Origin: Anaeramoeba flamelloides
Lineage: Eukaryota; Metamonada; Anaeramoebidae
Reading direction: 5' to 3'
Length of the DNA stretch: 64,000 nt
NCBI GenBank assembly: GCA_027625915.1
Contig: JANTQA010000072.1
Location: forward strand, 1,240,001 to 1,304,000
Part shown: positions 1 to 11,294 of the stretch, in pieces
Layout: every line of letters starts with the position of its first letter
Numbering within the stretch: the first letter of the stretch is position 1
Program-made: the position numbers and the translations under genes
Notes under the pieces: model-generated
The model's input: only the letters and a program-made list of their open reading frames with translations
Databases searched by the model: none
What the model was told of the DNA's origin: nothing

Positions 1-1
1 G

Positions 2-667
2 GACCTGTGTCGGCAGCACATCGAAGCCTATTTGTCTAATTCGGCCACATTTATCCAAGAAACAGAATTGAGTAGAAGAGTTTCAGATTGGAGAGACAAA
101 TTAGATCCTTTATTAGACACACAAAACCAAAGACCGCCATTTGACATCCATCAGTGTGGAAGAAATGTCATGAATTCCTTTGCCTTTGAAGACGAAAATA
201 ATCGCGTTTTTTCTCAGGATTTTGGTAAAGTCGTTGATGGGTTGGAACAATATGATATTTGTAGACATTTCCTTGCAGTTTTACAACTTGTGAACGATCG
301 AAACCTCGATCTATCACATGAAGAGGGGGGGCAATCAATACAAGATGTGATTGTTGAAGAAAAAAATGGACAAAACGATGGAAACACTGGGGAAAATGAT
401 GGGAAATACAAGCTAGTTAGAGTAGACGATTCAACTAGATCATCTTTTCAAATGAAAATTTTGGATAACACTGCTAAATTTAAAAGATTTGAAAACGAAG
501 AAGAAACTTCAGAAAATACAGAACCAAAAAGTAAAAATGACTCTCTGTCGAAAAATAAAAAACTGAAAAAAAAAAAGAAAAAGAACGATAATGAGAAAAA
601 AAAAAAAAAAAAAAATAAATATTTCTCATTTTTTTTTTCGAGTTTAAATTTTATTTTTTTTGAATGA
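2..667 (+). CDS. NCAPH2: Condensin-2 complex subunit H2, C-terminal part (5' cut by window edge)
   Basis: The frame is open from base 2 and reads DLCRQHIEAYLSNSATF, then TELSRRVSDWRDKL, RPPFDIHQCGRNVM, YDICRHFLAVLQLVND and KYKLVRVDDS. These blocks match, in order, the C-terminal domain of NCAPH2, the kleisin of condensin II, including the RPPFDIH signature and the CRxxLAxLQLxN helix that contacts an SMC ATPase head. In the family this subunit bridges SMC2/SMC4 and recruits the HEAT subunits during chromosome compaction in the nucleus. No ATG is needed here because the gene starts upstream of the window. After the conserved part comes an acidic then Lys-rich tail. The last 16 residues (KYFSFFFSSL...) read like 3' UTR and follow a long A-run; one base more or less in that run would stop translation at once. 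Confidence 0.9.
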   Translation, partial: DLCRQHIEAYLSNSATFIQETELSRRVSDWRDKLDPLLDTQNQRPPFDIHQCGRNVMNSFAFEDENNRVFSQDFGKVVDGLEQYDICRHFLAVLQLVNDRNLDLSHEEGGQSIQDVIVEEKNGQNDGNTGENDGKYKLVRVDDSTRSSFQMKILDNTAKFKRFENEEETSENTEPKSKNDSLSKNKKLKKKKKKNDNEKKKKKKNKYFSFFFSSLNFIFFE

Positions 668-1338
668 TATTGTTTTTTTGACAACCACGCCTTTTTAATC
701 TTTTAGTTTATTTTGGATCTTTTAGTAATGGTTTATTATTTTCCTTTTTGGTTTACTTTTCATATTTTACCAGAATGTGTATTTTTTAGAAGAAAGTTTT
801 TGACAATTTGAAAATTACACCTCACTTAAATATGTTGGTTATTTTGAATTCATCACATACAGCTGTTCCAAGGATACCCTGAAATTTTATCAATATCAAA
901 TTTTGATGTTGTATAGTTTTTTAAATCTTGAATATAAGAATAAGAAAGCTAATATTGAAACTATTATTTTATAAATGAGTTAAGTTGAAAAATATCTTCT
1001 AATGTGATCTAAAAATAAATTCATTTTTTAGTGGACATTTTATGTCGTTTCTCAACGAATTTTTGATGTTTAGAGTCATTTTGGGTTCTGAAAATTTATT
1101 TTTTAAAAATCAGAAAAAATTCTTGAATATTGGCCCATTTAGGAATTTTTATTTTCATTCAATATGAGCTGTTATTATTATTATATTGAACTTTTTAAAA
1201 ATTTATATCAACAACAACATTTGATATTGATAAAATTCCACGGTAGCTTTGGGTTAACTGTATGCACAATTAATAGATGATATATGTTTATTATATATAT
1301 TGAATATATCATAAAGGGGTGATAAATTTGGAATATTA
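668..1338. other. AT-rich spacer downstream of NCAPH2
   Basis: No coding signal on either strand. T-rich 3' flank of the condensin gene followed by unstructured AT-rich sequence. A short string GTATGCACAATTAATA near 1260 recurs near 4330. Confidence 0.5.
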
Positions 1339-1690
1339 AACTAAAATTCAAAATTTTCCACACAGCTCAAACGTTCCAAACAATCACAATAATACAATTT
1401 CATTGAAATTGGAGATAATTTTGATTTTTGTAAAAAATGAAAATCATTTTTTCATCTTTTAGTTTTTGTTTTGATTTCATTGTTTGAATTACGTAATTTG
1501 TTTCGTTGGATCAAAAATTTTTTGAACAATTGATATTATGGTTAAAGTCAAGTTGTTCAAAATAGAAGAACTCAAATAAAATTAGTTGGTAGTATCTAAC
1601 CATTTGATCGATCAATATTCCTAATAGAATTTCAACATATTTACTAATGTATTTTTTTGTTTTGCTCTCTCCAAAATTTTTGACACACCC

Positions 1691-2401
1691 CACTACACTA
1701 CACTACAAGGAAAATTTTTTCAAAAAAAAATCTCTAAATTTTGTATTTTTGAAATACACTCATATAATAAACATTATTATACATAACAATTTTCAATAAG
1801 GTTTACAACTTTAATAGATATTAATAGGAATTGAAAAAAAAATGAAATTTTTCAGTAATATTTTTTTCATTTCTAATTGTAAAATTTTTGAATTTTTTAA
1901 TTGACTTAGTAGAGAGATAATTTTCAAGTATTTTTTTACTAGTATAAAAAGGATCATATTTTTCATTTTGAAAATAGCACAAAATATTTCAATCAAAAGA
2001 TATTGCTAAATTGAATTGAAAATCTGATTTTTTATCTGTTTTTTGAATATTTTTTATCATTTTATTTTTTTCCATGTTTGAGTTTTTATATACATTCCCG
2101 GTTTTTTTTCTGCAAATTGCTTTAACATATATTCTTTTTTCAATCTTAATGTTCAATCAAAAATTAATTCATTTCAACTTTTTCCAATAAAAAAATACCC
2201 TGAAAATAGGTGTTTTTTTCAAAAGTCGGTATTTTTGAAAAGGGGGGTATTCAGATTTTCATGATTTTATAGGCTATCCTTTGTTTATTACATAAAATTA
2301 TGATAACTTTGAAAAAATAATTTATAAAAGAAGTATAACTTAAATCCAATGTATAGTTTTGGCTAACTTTAATTTTAGGTATTTAAATTTTCCTTGTAGT
2401 G
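1691..2401 (+). mobile_element. CACTA-like non-autonomous element, tandem copy 1
   Basis: Starts with three CACTA units leading into CACTACAAGGAAAATTT and ends in AAATTTTCCTTGTAGTG, a perfect terminal inverted repeat. The termini closely resemble the CACTACAAGAAAA end of En/Spm (CACTA) elements. About 700 bp, no ORF of note, so it is a MITE-sized derivative. It is followed directly by a second copy. It sits inside a mariner-type MITE. Confidence 0.7.
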
Positions 2402-3100
2402 TACAAGGAAAATTTTTTCAAAAAAAAATCTCTAAATTTTGTATTTTTGAAATACACTCATATAATAAACATTATTATACATAACAATTTTCAATGAGGT
2501 TTACAACTTTAATAGATATTAATAGGAATTGAAAAAAAAATGAAATTTTTCAGTAATATTTTTTTCATTTTTAATTGTAAAATTTTTGAATTTTTTTAAT
2601 TGACTTAGTAGAGAGATAATTTTCAAGTATTTTTTTTACTAGTCTAAAAGGAAACATATTTTTCAATTTGAAAATAGTACAAAATATTTCAATCAAAAGA
2701 TATTGCTCAATTAAATTGAAAATCTGATTTTTTATCTGTTTTTGGAATATTTTTTATCATTTTATTTTTTTCCATGTTTGAGTTTTTATATACGTTCCCG
2801 GTTTTTTTCTGCAAATTGCTTTAACATATATTCTTTTTTCAATCTTAATGTTCAATCAAAAATTAATTCATTTCAACTTTTTCCAATATAAAAATACCCT
2901 GAAAATAGGTGTTTTTTTCAAAAGTCGGTATTTTTGAAAAGGGGGGTATTCAGATCTTCAAGAGTTTAATAGCTATCTTTTTTTTATTATATAAAATTAT
3001 GATAACTTTGAAAAAATAATTTATAAAAGAAGTATAACTTAAATCCAATGTATAGTTTTGGCTAACTTTAATTTTAGGTATTTAAATTTTCCTTGTAGTG
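2402..3100 (+). mobile_element. CACTA-like non-autonomous element, tandem copy 2
   Basis: Near-identical to copy 1, with scattered substitutions and single-base indels. It begins TACAAGGAAAA, lacking the outer CAC, and ends AAATTTTCCTTGTAGTG. The pair is a head-to-tail direct repeat with unit about 700 bp. The right flank CCTTCATTTATTTG continues the interrupted host MITE. Confidence 0.7.
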
Positions 3101-3309
3101 CCTTCATTTATTTGTATTGATAATTATTTATTTATTGTTTTTTGAGTATTGTAATTTATGAAGAAGTGTTAACATTTCAATTAGTGAATGGTTCTAATTT
3201 GGTAAATCTTCTTGAATTGTTTAAATAAGTTTTTTTCTTCACAAATTGAATTTTGGTGTGTTAAAAATTTTGAATTGGGGTTTATTTTAAAATAACTAAA
3301 ATGGATTTA

Positions 3310-3767
3310 CTGTTGAGAGAAAAATGTTGGACACAGAAAAATGGTTGACCACCATTTTTAATTGGAAACATTACTGAAATTGAAAATCAAATCCTATTGA
3401 TAAATAGGTGACTTTTATATAAATCCAGGTTTAAAGGTGTTACAAGTTCATTAATCTGTGGTTTGTGTAGAATACTCATTTGAATGGTTGATAATTAAAG
3501 TAGATCATGCAATTTTAACAAAAATCCAAGTTTTAGTAAAGTTTACTATTAATTCTGAAAATGGTAATTTTTAAACTTGATTTGGATTATAAGAGATAAG
3601 GTTTTGAAAAAGTAGAATTACATTAATAGTTATTTTAATAAGTAGAATATTGTTATTTTCATTATTTATTTCACAAAGGATTGAACTTAAAAACCATTTT
3701 CAGTAAGGTTCCCAATTAAAAATGCTGTCCAACCATTTTTCTGTGTCCAATATTTTTCTCTCTACAG
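3310..3767. mobile_element. Palindromic MITE with long terminal inverted repeats
   Basis: Left arm from 3310 reads CTGTTGAGAGAAAAATGTTG and continues GACACAGAAAAATGGTTG. The right arm ending at 3767 is its reverse complement with few changes (arms about 55 bp). TTA borders both ends. No coding capacity. The superfamily is not clear; TA/TTA flanks would suit mariner or a relative. Confidence 0.6.
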
Positions 3768-5665
3768 TTAGAAATATTTTAAAGTTTCAAAGAAATAGAT
3801 ATGAGAAAAAAAATTAACAAACTACAAGATAATTTATATTTTATTTTTTTTATAAAAAGTTTTATTATGATAATATTATTTAAAAAAGATTTTTTTTTGG
3901 GTGGCACCAGATGTTGAAACTTTGAAACCAAAATCTCTTTCACTACTCTGTTTATGAAAAAAATCGAAACCTAAGTAAACGAGAGTTGAATAATTGATTT
4001 TTCAATTTTTTTAATTTTTTTTTTTTTAGTTAGTTTTTTGTAATTATTAAATAGATTTTTTTATCAAGAAATTTGTTATGGGGACTTTTTGAAATAAGCC
4101 ATAGTATAAACCAATAAAAATGTACCTGATATGAAATCATATTTATCAACTTTAGAGAGATGATTTTTCATATTTAAAAGAGTTTCATTTTTCAAAATGA
4201 AAATTTCAGTAGAAAACGATCTGGAACCTTTCTTGATTTGGATTTGAGTATCCAATTAGAAAAAGAAAAATTGGACAAAAAATTTTATTTTGAAGAAAGC
4301 TCACTTTTAGTAAGTTATGGGTGCCTGTATGCACAATTAAAATTGAACTTTTAATCTTATATTTAATAATAATATAAAAAAATCATTTATTGAATCCTTG
4401 AAGATCTAGAAAAATTGATCATATATTTTATTCACAAATATTTATTATTAAACTTTTTGAAAAATAAAAGATTAATTAATATCTGATTTCAAATATTAAG
4501 CGTATAAACAAGGAACTGTATGTATTAACATCAGTTATTTTAGAATATCTATTATTTTTTTTTATTAGATTTATTTATTTGAATTCAATTTGTTTTATTT
4601 GTTAGAAAATCTTTAAAAAATTGAGAAAAAATTGTAAAGTCTATTTGGTATATTTAATCTTTTGGCTGTCAATAACTCACTGTAAAAATTAAGATTGGGG
4701 TTATTACTTATTGATTATAAATAATCAAATTAAAATGTATTACTTGAGGTTATAAGTTGAATTTTCCAGGTTTTAAAAAAGTATTTTGGGAGTATTTTGA
4801 ATCTCTTTATTTGTTTTTTTTTTCTCAATATTTTCATTTAATCCCTAAAAGAAAAAATTGATTTGTGCTGTTCTTTAAATAAAGAAAATATATTTTCTAA
4901 AATTAAAAATAATTATTGTAATTTTTTTGAAATTAAGTAGTTTTTTTTATTCTTGGTTATTTTCGAACTTGGTGGTTTTAATTCTAAAGTGTATTTTTGT
5001 ACATCCCCTTTAGAAAATAATAAGATTTCTTTCTTATTCAAAGAAAATATTTTTTTTGATATAATTCAGATATAATATTGGATTTTGAACTTATCAGAAA
5101 TTCAGAAAAATGGATCAGACTTTTAAAAACAAAAATTTATTTCTGAAAATAACTTTAAAATTCTAAGTTTGGTCTTATAGTAATCAGATTTTTACTTTGT
5201 TTATCAATTTAGAGATGTACCAATTGTTTAATTGGCTATCATTTATTAGAAGATTTTTTATTTAGTTTACTTGTACATTGACAAAAATAATATTTCATAT
5301 TTTGGTAATTTCATAGTTTTAGTTCTTACAATTCAAACTTTAATTTGTTATTGAGAAATTTCTTATTATAATAAAGGGACAAGTAATTAACTTAAAATTT
5401 TTGTACTTTACGTTAAATAAATCTATTTTACTGAGACTTTGAAGAGAATACAATTATTCTTCAAAATTTTGAACTTTGGAAAAAATTTAGTTTATTCTTC
5501 TATTTAAAAGTAAATAATAACTCCAAAAAGAACTTGTTTGTTTTTCTGATTTTAATTTGTCAAGTTTTGTTTTTCGAATATGAATTATTTCTTGAGAAAT
5601 TTTTATTTAAAGTGTGATGAAAATTTTTCCATTTTTTTTAGTTTGATGGTTTAGATTAAAATAAA
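3768..5665. other. AT-rich intergenic region, no gene seen
   Basis: Homopolymer-rich spacer before the MORN gene. No conserved reading frame on either strand and no clear terminal repeats. Confidence 0.5.
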
Positions 5666-7270
5666 ATGTCAAACAAAAGAATAACACCCCCATGTAAGTG
5701 TTTTAAGTGTTCAAAAGAAGCAATATATTATTGCCCAAAGTGTCTTGTACTTATTTGTGAAACACATCATCAAGGATTGCATTTTAAAGAATCAAACAAA
5801 AGTGAGGAAACAAAAGAAACAATAATAAACAGCGAAAAAGAAAAGGAAAAAGACACAGAAAAGGAAAAAAAGATAAATAAAGGAAAAGGAAAGGAAACTA
5901 ATAAAGAAAAAAGAAAAGGAAAAGAAAAAGGAAAAGGAAAAGAAAAAGGAAAAGGAAAAGGAAAAGAAAAAGAAAAAGAAAAAGAAAAAAAAACAGAACC
6001 AAAGCAGCACGCTTATACAAAATTAACAAACAAAACAGAGTATGCAATTGATCCAAAGAAAACGACTTTTGTGTGTCCAAAGATCCTAAATGTAGATCAG
6101 GGCATTTGGGTTTTAAAAATCACGCCAAGGAATGCCAATGGACGTAAATTAAATTTGAGGCGATTGGATTTTCGGATTGACATTAGTGGCCCAGTTGATT
6201 TTTCGCCTGATTTGAAAAAGTCCAAAACAGGAATTTATTATGTGAAAGTGAAATTTGGACAATCCGGGATCTATGACTTATCGATCACGTATTGTAGCGT
6301 GCCAATCAAAGACTCCCCATCACGACTCAAAATCTTTGAGTGTGATCAAACAAATACGATCTATCTTCAAAACGGGAAATACGTGGGACAAATAGCTGAC
6401 GATCAGATGCATGGGAAGGGCACATTTTATTTCAAATCTGGGAACGAGTATGTGGGCAGTTGGAGAAAGGGCAAAATGCATGGAGAAGGGGATTTTTTTT
6501 ATAAAAAAAAGGGTGTCTATAGGGGGGAATGGAAGGACAATAAAAAGGATGGGATCGGATCGCTTGAATATGAAAACGGCGATTTATTTAAGGGGGAGTA
6601 TCGCAATAATAAAAAAAATGGGATGGGCATTTTCTATTTTGCCAATGGCGACAAGTATGTCGGCGAGTATAGAAATGGGAAAAAAGACGGCAAAGGTACC
6701 TTTTTTTTTGAAAAGGCTAAAAACAAATACATTGGCAATTGGAGCAAAAATAAATTTAATGGGCATGGAACATTTTATTGGAGAAATGGAGACAAGTATA
6801 TTGGGGAATGGAAGGGCAACCAAAAAAACGGCAAGGGCACAATTCTCCTAATCAATGGCACCAAGTACATCGGGAATTGGAAAAATAATAAAAAAAACGG
6901 CAAGGGAACTTTTTTTTGGAAATCGGGCACAAAATATGTAGGCGATTTTGTTGATGACATCATCTCTGGCAAGGGTACATTAACATGGAATAATGGCAAT
7001 ATGTATAAGGGATCGTTTCAAAACGAAAAAAGAAATGGTAAGGGTACCATCCGATGGAATAATGGTGACATCTATTCTGGCAAATGGAAAGATAACGTAA
7101 TGAAGGGAAATGGTGTTTTTTATTATGAAAATGGAACAAAATGGAAAGGGGAATGGTCAGGCGGTATGAGAAATGGTAAAGGCTATCTTATGGATCCAAA
7201 AACCAAAAATAAAACATTTGGTATTTGGAAAAATGATAAAATGATACAAGTAATCGAAAAGAAAAAATAA
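5666..7270 (+). CDS. B-box zinc finger / filamin-like / MORN-repeat protein
   Basis: Single uninterrupted 534-residue frame with ATG after AAATAAA. Residues 10-40 hold a B-box-like zinc motif (C12, C15, C23, C26, C31, H34, H35, H39). Residues 45-112 are a Lys/Glu/Gly low-complexity linker. Residues about 135-225 resemble an immunoglobulin-fold filamin repeat, ending CSVPIKDSPSRLKI. From residue 239 there are twelve MORN repeats at a strict 23-24-residue spacing (YVGxxxxxxMHGKGTFYF type), plus a degenerate thirteenth at 518. MORN arrays are known to bind lipids or organise cytoskeleton and membrane scaffolds; filamin repeats and B-boxes mediate protein contacts. A membrane-cytoskeleton scaffold is the likely role (inference). 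Codons in the MORN part are richer in G/C than the flanks. Confidence 0.88.
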   Translation: MSNKRITPPCKCFKCSKEAIYYCPKCLVLICETHHQGLHFKESNKSEETKETIINSEKEKEKDTEKEKKINKGKGKETNKEKRKGKEKGKGKEKGKGKGKEKEKEKEKKTEPKQHAYTKLTNKTEYAIDPKKTTFVCPKILNVDQGIWVLKITPRNANGRKLNLRRLDFRIDISGPVDFSPDLKKSKTGIYYVKVKFGQSGIYDLSITYCSVPIKDSPSRLKIFECDQTNTIYLQNGKYVGQIADDQMHGKGTFYFKSGNEYVGSWRKGKMHGEGDFFYKKKGVYRGEWKDNKKDGIGSLEYENGDLFKGEYRNNKKNGMGIFYFANGDKYVGEYRNGKKDGKGTFFFEKAKNKYIGNWSKNKFNGHGTFYWRNGDKYIGEWKGNQKNGKGTILLINGTKYIGNWKNNKKNGKGTFFWKSGTKYVGDFVDDIISGKGTLTWNNGNMYKGSFQNEKRNGKGTIRWNNGDIYSGKWKDNVMKGNGVFYYENGTKWKGEWSGGMRNGKGYLMDPKTKNKTFGIWKNDKMIQVIEKKK

Positions 7271-8147
7271 TTCATTTTACAAAAAATCTAATTATATTTT
7301 ATTATATAATTATATAGTTTATCTATTTGTTTCTTCGTTTCTTCATTTACCTGATTTTTTTATTATTACAATTTAAGAGAAAATTAAATAATATTTTATT
7401 TTTATTTTATTGTTTTATTTTTATTAAATTCAAATTCTTGATATAAAATTTCAATTTCAATTTTTTTTTCTTTTTTTTGCTTTTTTTCTTTTTTTTTCGT
7501 TTTTTCTTTTTTTTTTTTTATCCTTTTTATTAAGATCAAGTTGAAAAAAAAAAAAAAAGAACTTCCAAAAGACAAATAACCATTAAAGAAAATGAGATAA
7601 TGCAATGACTTGGAAAATTATCTTAATTATTAGCAAAAAAATTTCTTGATCTTTTTTCAGAGAAAGTTCACTTTTTAACAATCTTGTAATTTCTCTTTTC
7701 AAAAATTGTGATTTAATTTATTTGAGTTTTCGATTTTATTTATTTTACTTAGGGAAATATATGTATTTCTAATCTGATAATAGTTAAACAGTGAATTATT
7801 AAACAGGGTTAAATAATGTATAGTTATAGCGTAATAATATATATATATATATATATTTCAGTTTATTATTTCAGGTTGGTTATAATTCTTGGGATATAGT
7901 TTAGGTACTTGATAAAAAATACAAAAATTGAATATAAATCATTTCTCAAATTTTATAAAAAAGTGTTGAAATACAAAAGTAAAGATATGATCAAAGTTAA
8001 CTGTATTTGAGAGTACAGTTTGATATATTGGCTTGGATTTAGATTATTTAAATCAGTAATACTATATTAATTTTATCATGAGTTCGACATTTTCCATTAT
8101 TAAAAAAAAAAATGAATTATATCGTATAAATACCGAGATTAATCATA
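7271..8147. other. Spacer with poly-T/TC tract and TA microsatellite
   Basis: Immediately 3' of the MORN gene. T/C-rich tract at about 7460-7525 and a (TA)n run at about 7836-7856. No gene seen. Confidence 0.5.
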
Positions 8148-8785
8148 AAACATTTCTAAAAATTTGACATGTCTAAAATCAAAAATTGGCAAAAAAAAAA
8201 AAACACAATATATTATATTTTTCTGAATATCATATTAAATTATGCTTAATTTCACCCAGTAGAAATATTTTTATATGTAATCATTTTTATCAATATTAAA
8301 GAGGATAATAAATATAAACTTAAAAATATAATCATGTTTCAAAAATTTTTAAAAGGGTGGAATAAAAATTGTATTGCTAAATTTGATAAATTTTCAACCA
8401 AAAAATATTTATCAAGAAATGATTAGATAAAATCAACTAATTATCTTTCATTTTTATAATAAATAGAACCAAAATTAACTTTAACCTTAGATCAATCATT
8501 GAAAAAAAATTTTTTAAATAGAAATAAGAAGATTATATAATTGTAGAAAAATGAAATAAATATAAAGTAAAAAAGATAAAAAATCAAACATTCCATCAAA
8601 TCAAAATTATTTCATAATTAAATGTAAAGTGTATTATTTTTTTTCTTTCACTTTTTTAAAAGTGTCCAATTTTTTGGAATTTGGTTTAGTTAGTACAATC
8701 GAAATTATTTCCAATTTTAATTTCAAGTGTGGTTTTGTTATTCTTTCAACTGTTTAAAATGTGTCCAAATTTTTGAATTTTAGTT
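8148..8785 (-). mobile_element. Diverged family A mariner-type MITE
   Basis: Left end AACATTTCTAAAAATTTGAC and right end, reversed, AACTAAAATTCAAAAATTTG, with TA at both borders. Longer than other copies (638 bp) because the right end carries a second partial copy of the terminal region (about 8650-8695). Non-coding. Confidence 0.55.
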
Positions 8786-8984
8786 TATATTACGAGTAAT
8801 ATCAAAAGTTCAGAAAGGTGTTCCAAAAAATATAATAGGTAAATGAAGTGGAGTTGATTTCATTAATTTATGGATATAGAAAAGAAAATCAAAATTTATT
8901 CAAAAATGAAAACTTAAATTATCGAAATTTTTCACAGTTCCATTACAATATAAATGATGTTATTGTTTATGATTGGTGTATATA

Positions 8985-9512
8985 AACCCATTCCAAAAAT
9001 TTCAACATACCCAAAATCAAAAATAAGCAAAAAAAAACCAATTTATTGTATTTTTCTAAACCTAATATAAAACAACATTTAAGTTGCATATTATTAATAT
9101 TTTAATAAGTAATAATTTTAATCCAAATAAAAGAAAAAAATATCAAACTCAAAAATAAAAATAGGCATGTCCAAAATAATGAAAGAGCGGAAAAATAAAT
9201 GTATTCGTAAATTTGTTGAAATTTCACCAACAAATGTTTGATCGATCAAATGTTTAAGATGCCATCTACCAATTGTCTGTGATTTTCCTAATTTAACAAA
9301 CTCAACACTAACCTTCTATTAACTGTTGGAAAAAAAATTAGATCTAATGAAACAGATTACGTAACTTGCATAAAAGGAAATGAAAACAAAACAAAAAAGA
9401 CAAAAAAATGAAATAGTTTGTAAAATCAAAAATATTTCCAAATTGAATTGAAAGTACAGTAATGATGTTCTTTCCACTGTTTAAACTGTGTCTAAATTTT
9501 TGGAATCTAGTT
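8985..9512 (-). mobile_element. Family A mariner-type MITE
   Basis: 528 bp. Left end AACCCATTCCAAAAATTTC and right end, reversed, AACTAGATTCCAAAAATTTA. TA on both sides (8983-8984, 9513-9514). Central TTGATCGATCAAA palindrome at 9238-9250. Inverted relative to the copies at 48779 and 53326. No ORF. Confidence 0.75.
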
Positions 9513-9927
9513 TATATTGATTACTTAGAAAAAATAGAATATATTGAATAAAAAAAAAATGAAATAGCAAGATTTGAATCAAAATTTCCAAAAAAAAGAT
9601 ATCAAAAACTAAAAATTCAAATCGGGGTGTCAAAATATTTTGAAATGATTTTATAATAGTCAGAACGGATTTTATTGAAACAGAAATCTTAGGAGTAATT
9701 CCTGAAATTTCTATCGTTTATCAGCTAGTTTAATAGATATTATTCTTTTCTTAACAATAATCAATATATACTCACATTTATTTTTTCAATACAAAAAAAA
9801 AACATTAATAATATTATAGAAAATTTACTTCATTTCTTATTGGTATGTTCTAAAGATTAGAGAAGGGGGATTTATTGTAATGCATATCAAAAAGAAATTG
9901 AATAAAAATATCAAAGCCAAAATACAT

Positions 9928-10110
9928 CAGTTTCACTTTTAAGACACAAACTCTGAACCAAATTTAAGATAAAAAAAACTCAAATTAAGGCACAACATTT
10001 GTATTTTTTTAGGCAAATTATTTTACTGGAATTTGTATTTTGTACTTTAATTTGAGACATTTTTTGTGCCTTAAATTTCATTCAAATTTTGTATCTTGAT
10101 ATTGAAACTG
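9928..10110. mobile_element. Family C palindromic MITE, degenerate copy
   Basis: Begins CAGTTTCACTTTTAAGACAC and ends with the matching inverted arm ...TTGAAACTG. It contains the family words TTAAGGCACAA and TTGTGCCTTAA on opposite arms. Better copies lie at 16435, 55426 and 58642. Confidence 0.6.
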
Positions 10111-10590
10111 GCTAAAATGAACACAATAAATATTTAATTAAATAAATATAAGGTCAACTTATAATCTTTTTGATATATAATGATTAATTTTACGAGTACT
10201 CGGGGGGGGGTGAGGGGTTGTTATAATCAACTCGAGGTTTCTAAATAAAAAAAAAAATATAATTTAATAAATGAAGAAAAATGTTTGGGGTTGTTTTTGT
10301 TTTTTGATTTCTTAAAATTATTTTATATTTTGGTTTTTAGTTTTTTTTTCAAACATTTTTATTGGAGCATTAGTTTGTTTTTTTTTTTTCTATATGAAAT
10401 CACAGGTTCGTTAACAAGTGACTTCTTTCTTCAGGGATCACAAGAAAAGTTTTATGGTTTTTCTAAAAATGAGAAATTTAGTAAAAAATGTTTTATTATT
10501 AAGACATCACTTTTTAGTGAGGTGTAATTGACATTTGGGGGCAGATTTAAGAAAGGTATTTTGTAACTTTGTAATCTGAATATTAAGGAT

Positions 10591-11294
10591 TTATGAGTCT
10601 AGTCATTTACCGTGAATATGCATCATACTCAGGGGGTGACCTGGGACCAAAAATGGTATTGTGAAATACCCCACTTTTGATTGACAAAATTTAAATAACA
10701 AAAAAAAAAAATTCATTGGATCATCTTTGACAAAAAATTCAATGAAGAAAAATAAGTTTAAAAGAGTTCTCAATTTCAAAAAATCAAAATTTAAAAAAAA
10801 AAAATCATCTTTTCTCATTTTCTATTTCCAAATGGTTAAATTTCAATAATTTAAAACAAATTGCTTTCTTGAAGTTCACAATCAATTTAATTTGATTTAA
10901 TTCAATTTAATTTGATTTGTGGTTATTTTGTAACCCTCTAAATATGAAAGAGTATGGATTATGTATTATTCTTACGATAAAACTGACTCATTTGAAAAAT
11001 GAAAAAATTGAAAAATAAAATTACCGAGATCTCAAAAAGCGCCAAAGAGAGACACTTCATAACTGACATAATTGTTTTCAAAATTGTAATCCATAACTAT
11101 TCAAATTGGAAATTGAGTGTCGCTCTTTGGCCCTTTTTTATAAAAATGTCCTCATTTTTGGTTGTTGATTTTTGAGAACGATCGTACATCACAGGTTGGT
11201 TGGTTTTTAATTGGTGTTAGGCCCCCATAAAAATTACTAAAAAGTTGTTTTCCATTTCAGAAAAAACAATTTCATCATAATGACACGACCCTTA
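10591..11294 (+). mobile_element. Family E element, short copy
   Basis: Starts GTCTAGTCATTTACCGTGA and ends with the inverted form ...ATGACACGACCCTTAA. The same element, with the same internal order, lies at 60227-61435, where the inverted repeat is clearer. Conserved internal words include AGCGCCAAAG, GAGTGTCGCTCTTTG and GGTTGGTTGGTTTTT. It lacks about 500 bp present in the other copy. No coding capacity. Confidence 0.65.

Larger units (their letters stand above)
1339..3282 (+). mobile_element. Mariner-type MITE (family A'), interrupted by a nested tandem CACTA pair
   Basis: The left end reads AACTAAAATTCAAAATTTTC and the right end, reversed, AACCCCAATTCAAAATTTTT. TA lies on both sides (1337-1338 and 3283-3284). 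Without the insert at 1691-3100 the element is about 534 bp, matching the uninterrupted inverted copy at 38762-39297 (536 bp). It shares internal sequence with the family A MITEs in this window, including a central TTGATCGATCAA palindrome at about 1604-1615. No transposase reading frame. TA flanks, short imperfect terminal repeats and uniform size fit a non-autonomous Tc1/mariner element. Confidence 0.75.

Noticed and set aside
1691-3100. Tandem repeat considered as an LTR pair or satellite
   Set aside because: The units have terminal inverted repeats of CACTA type and no internal retroelement sequence between them; only two units exist.
5792-6080. Phe/Ser-rich ORFs antisense to the MORN gene
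   Set aside because: They are the complement of the Lys/Glu linker; composition is set by AAA/GAA repeats on the coding strand.
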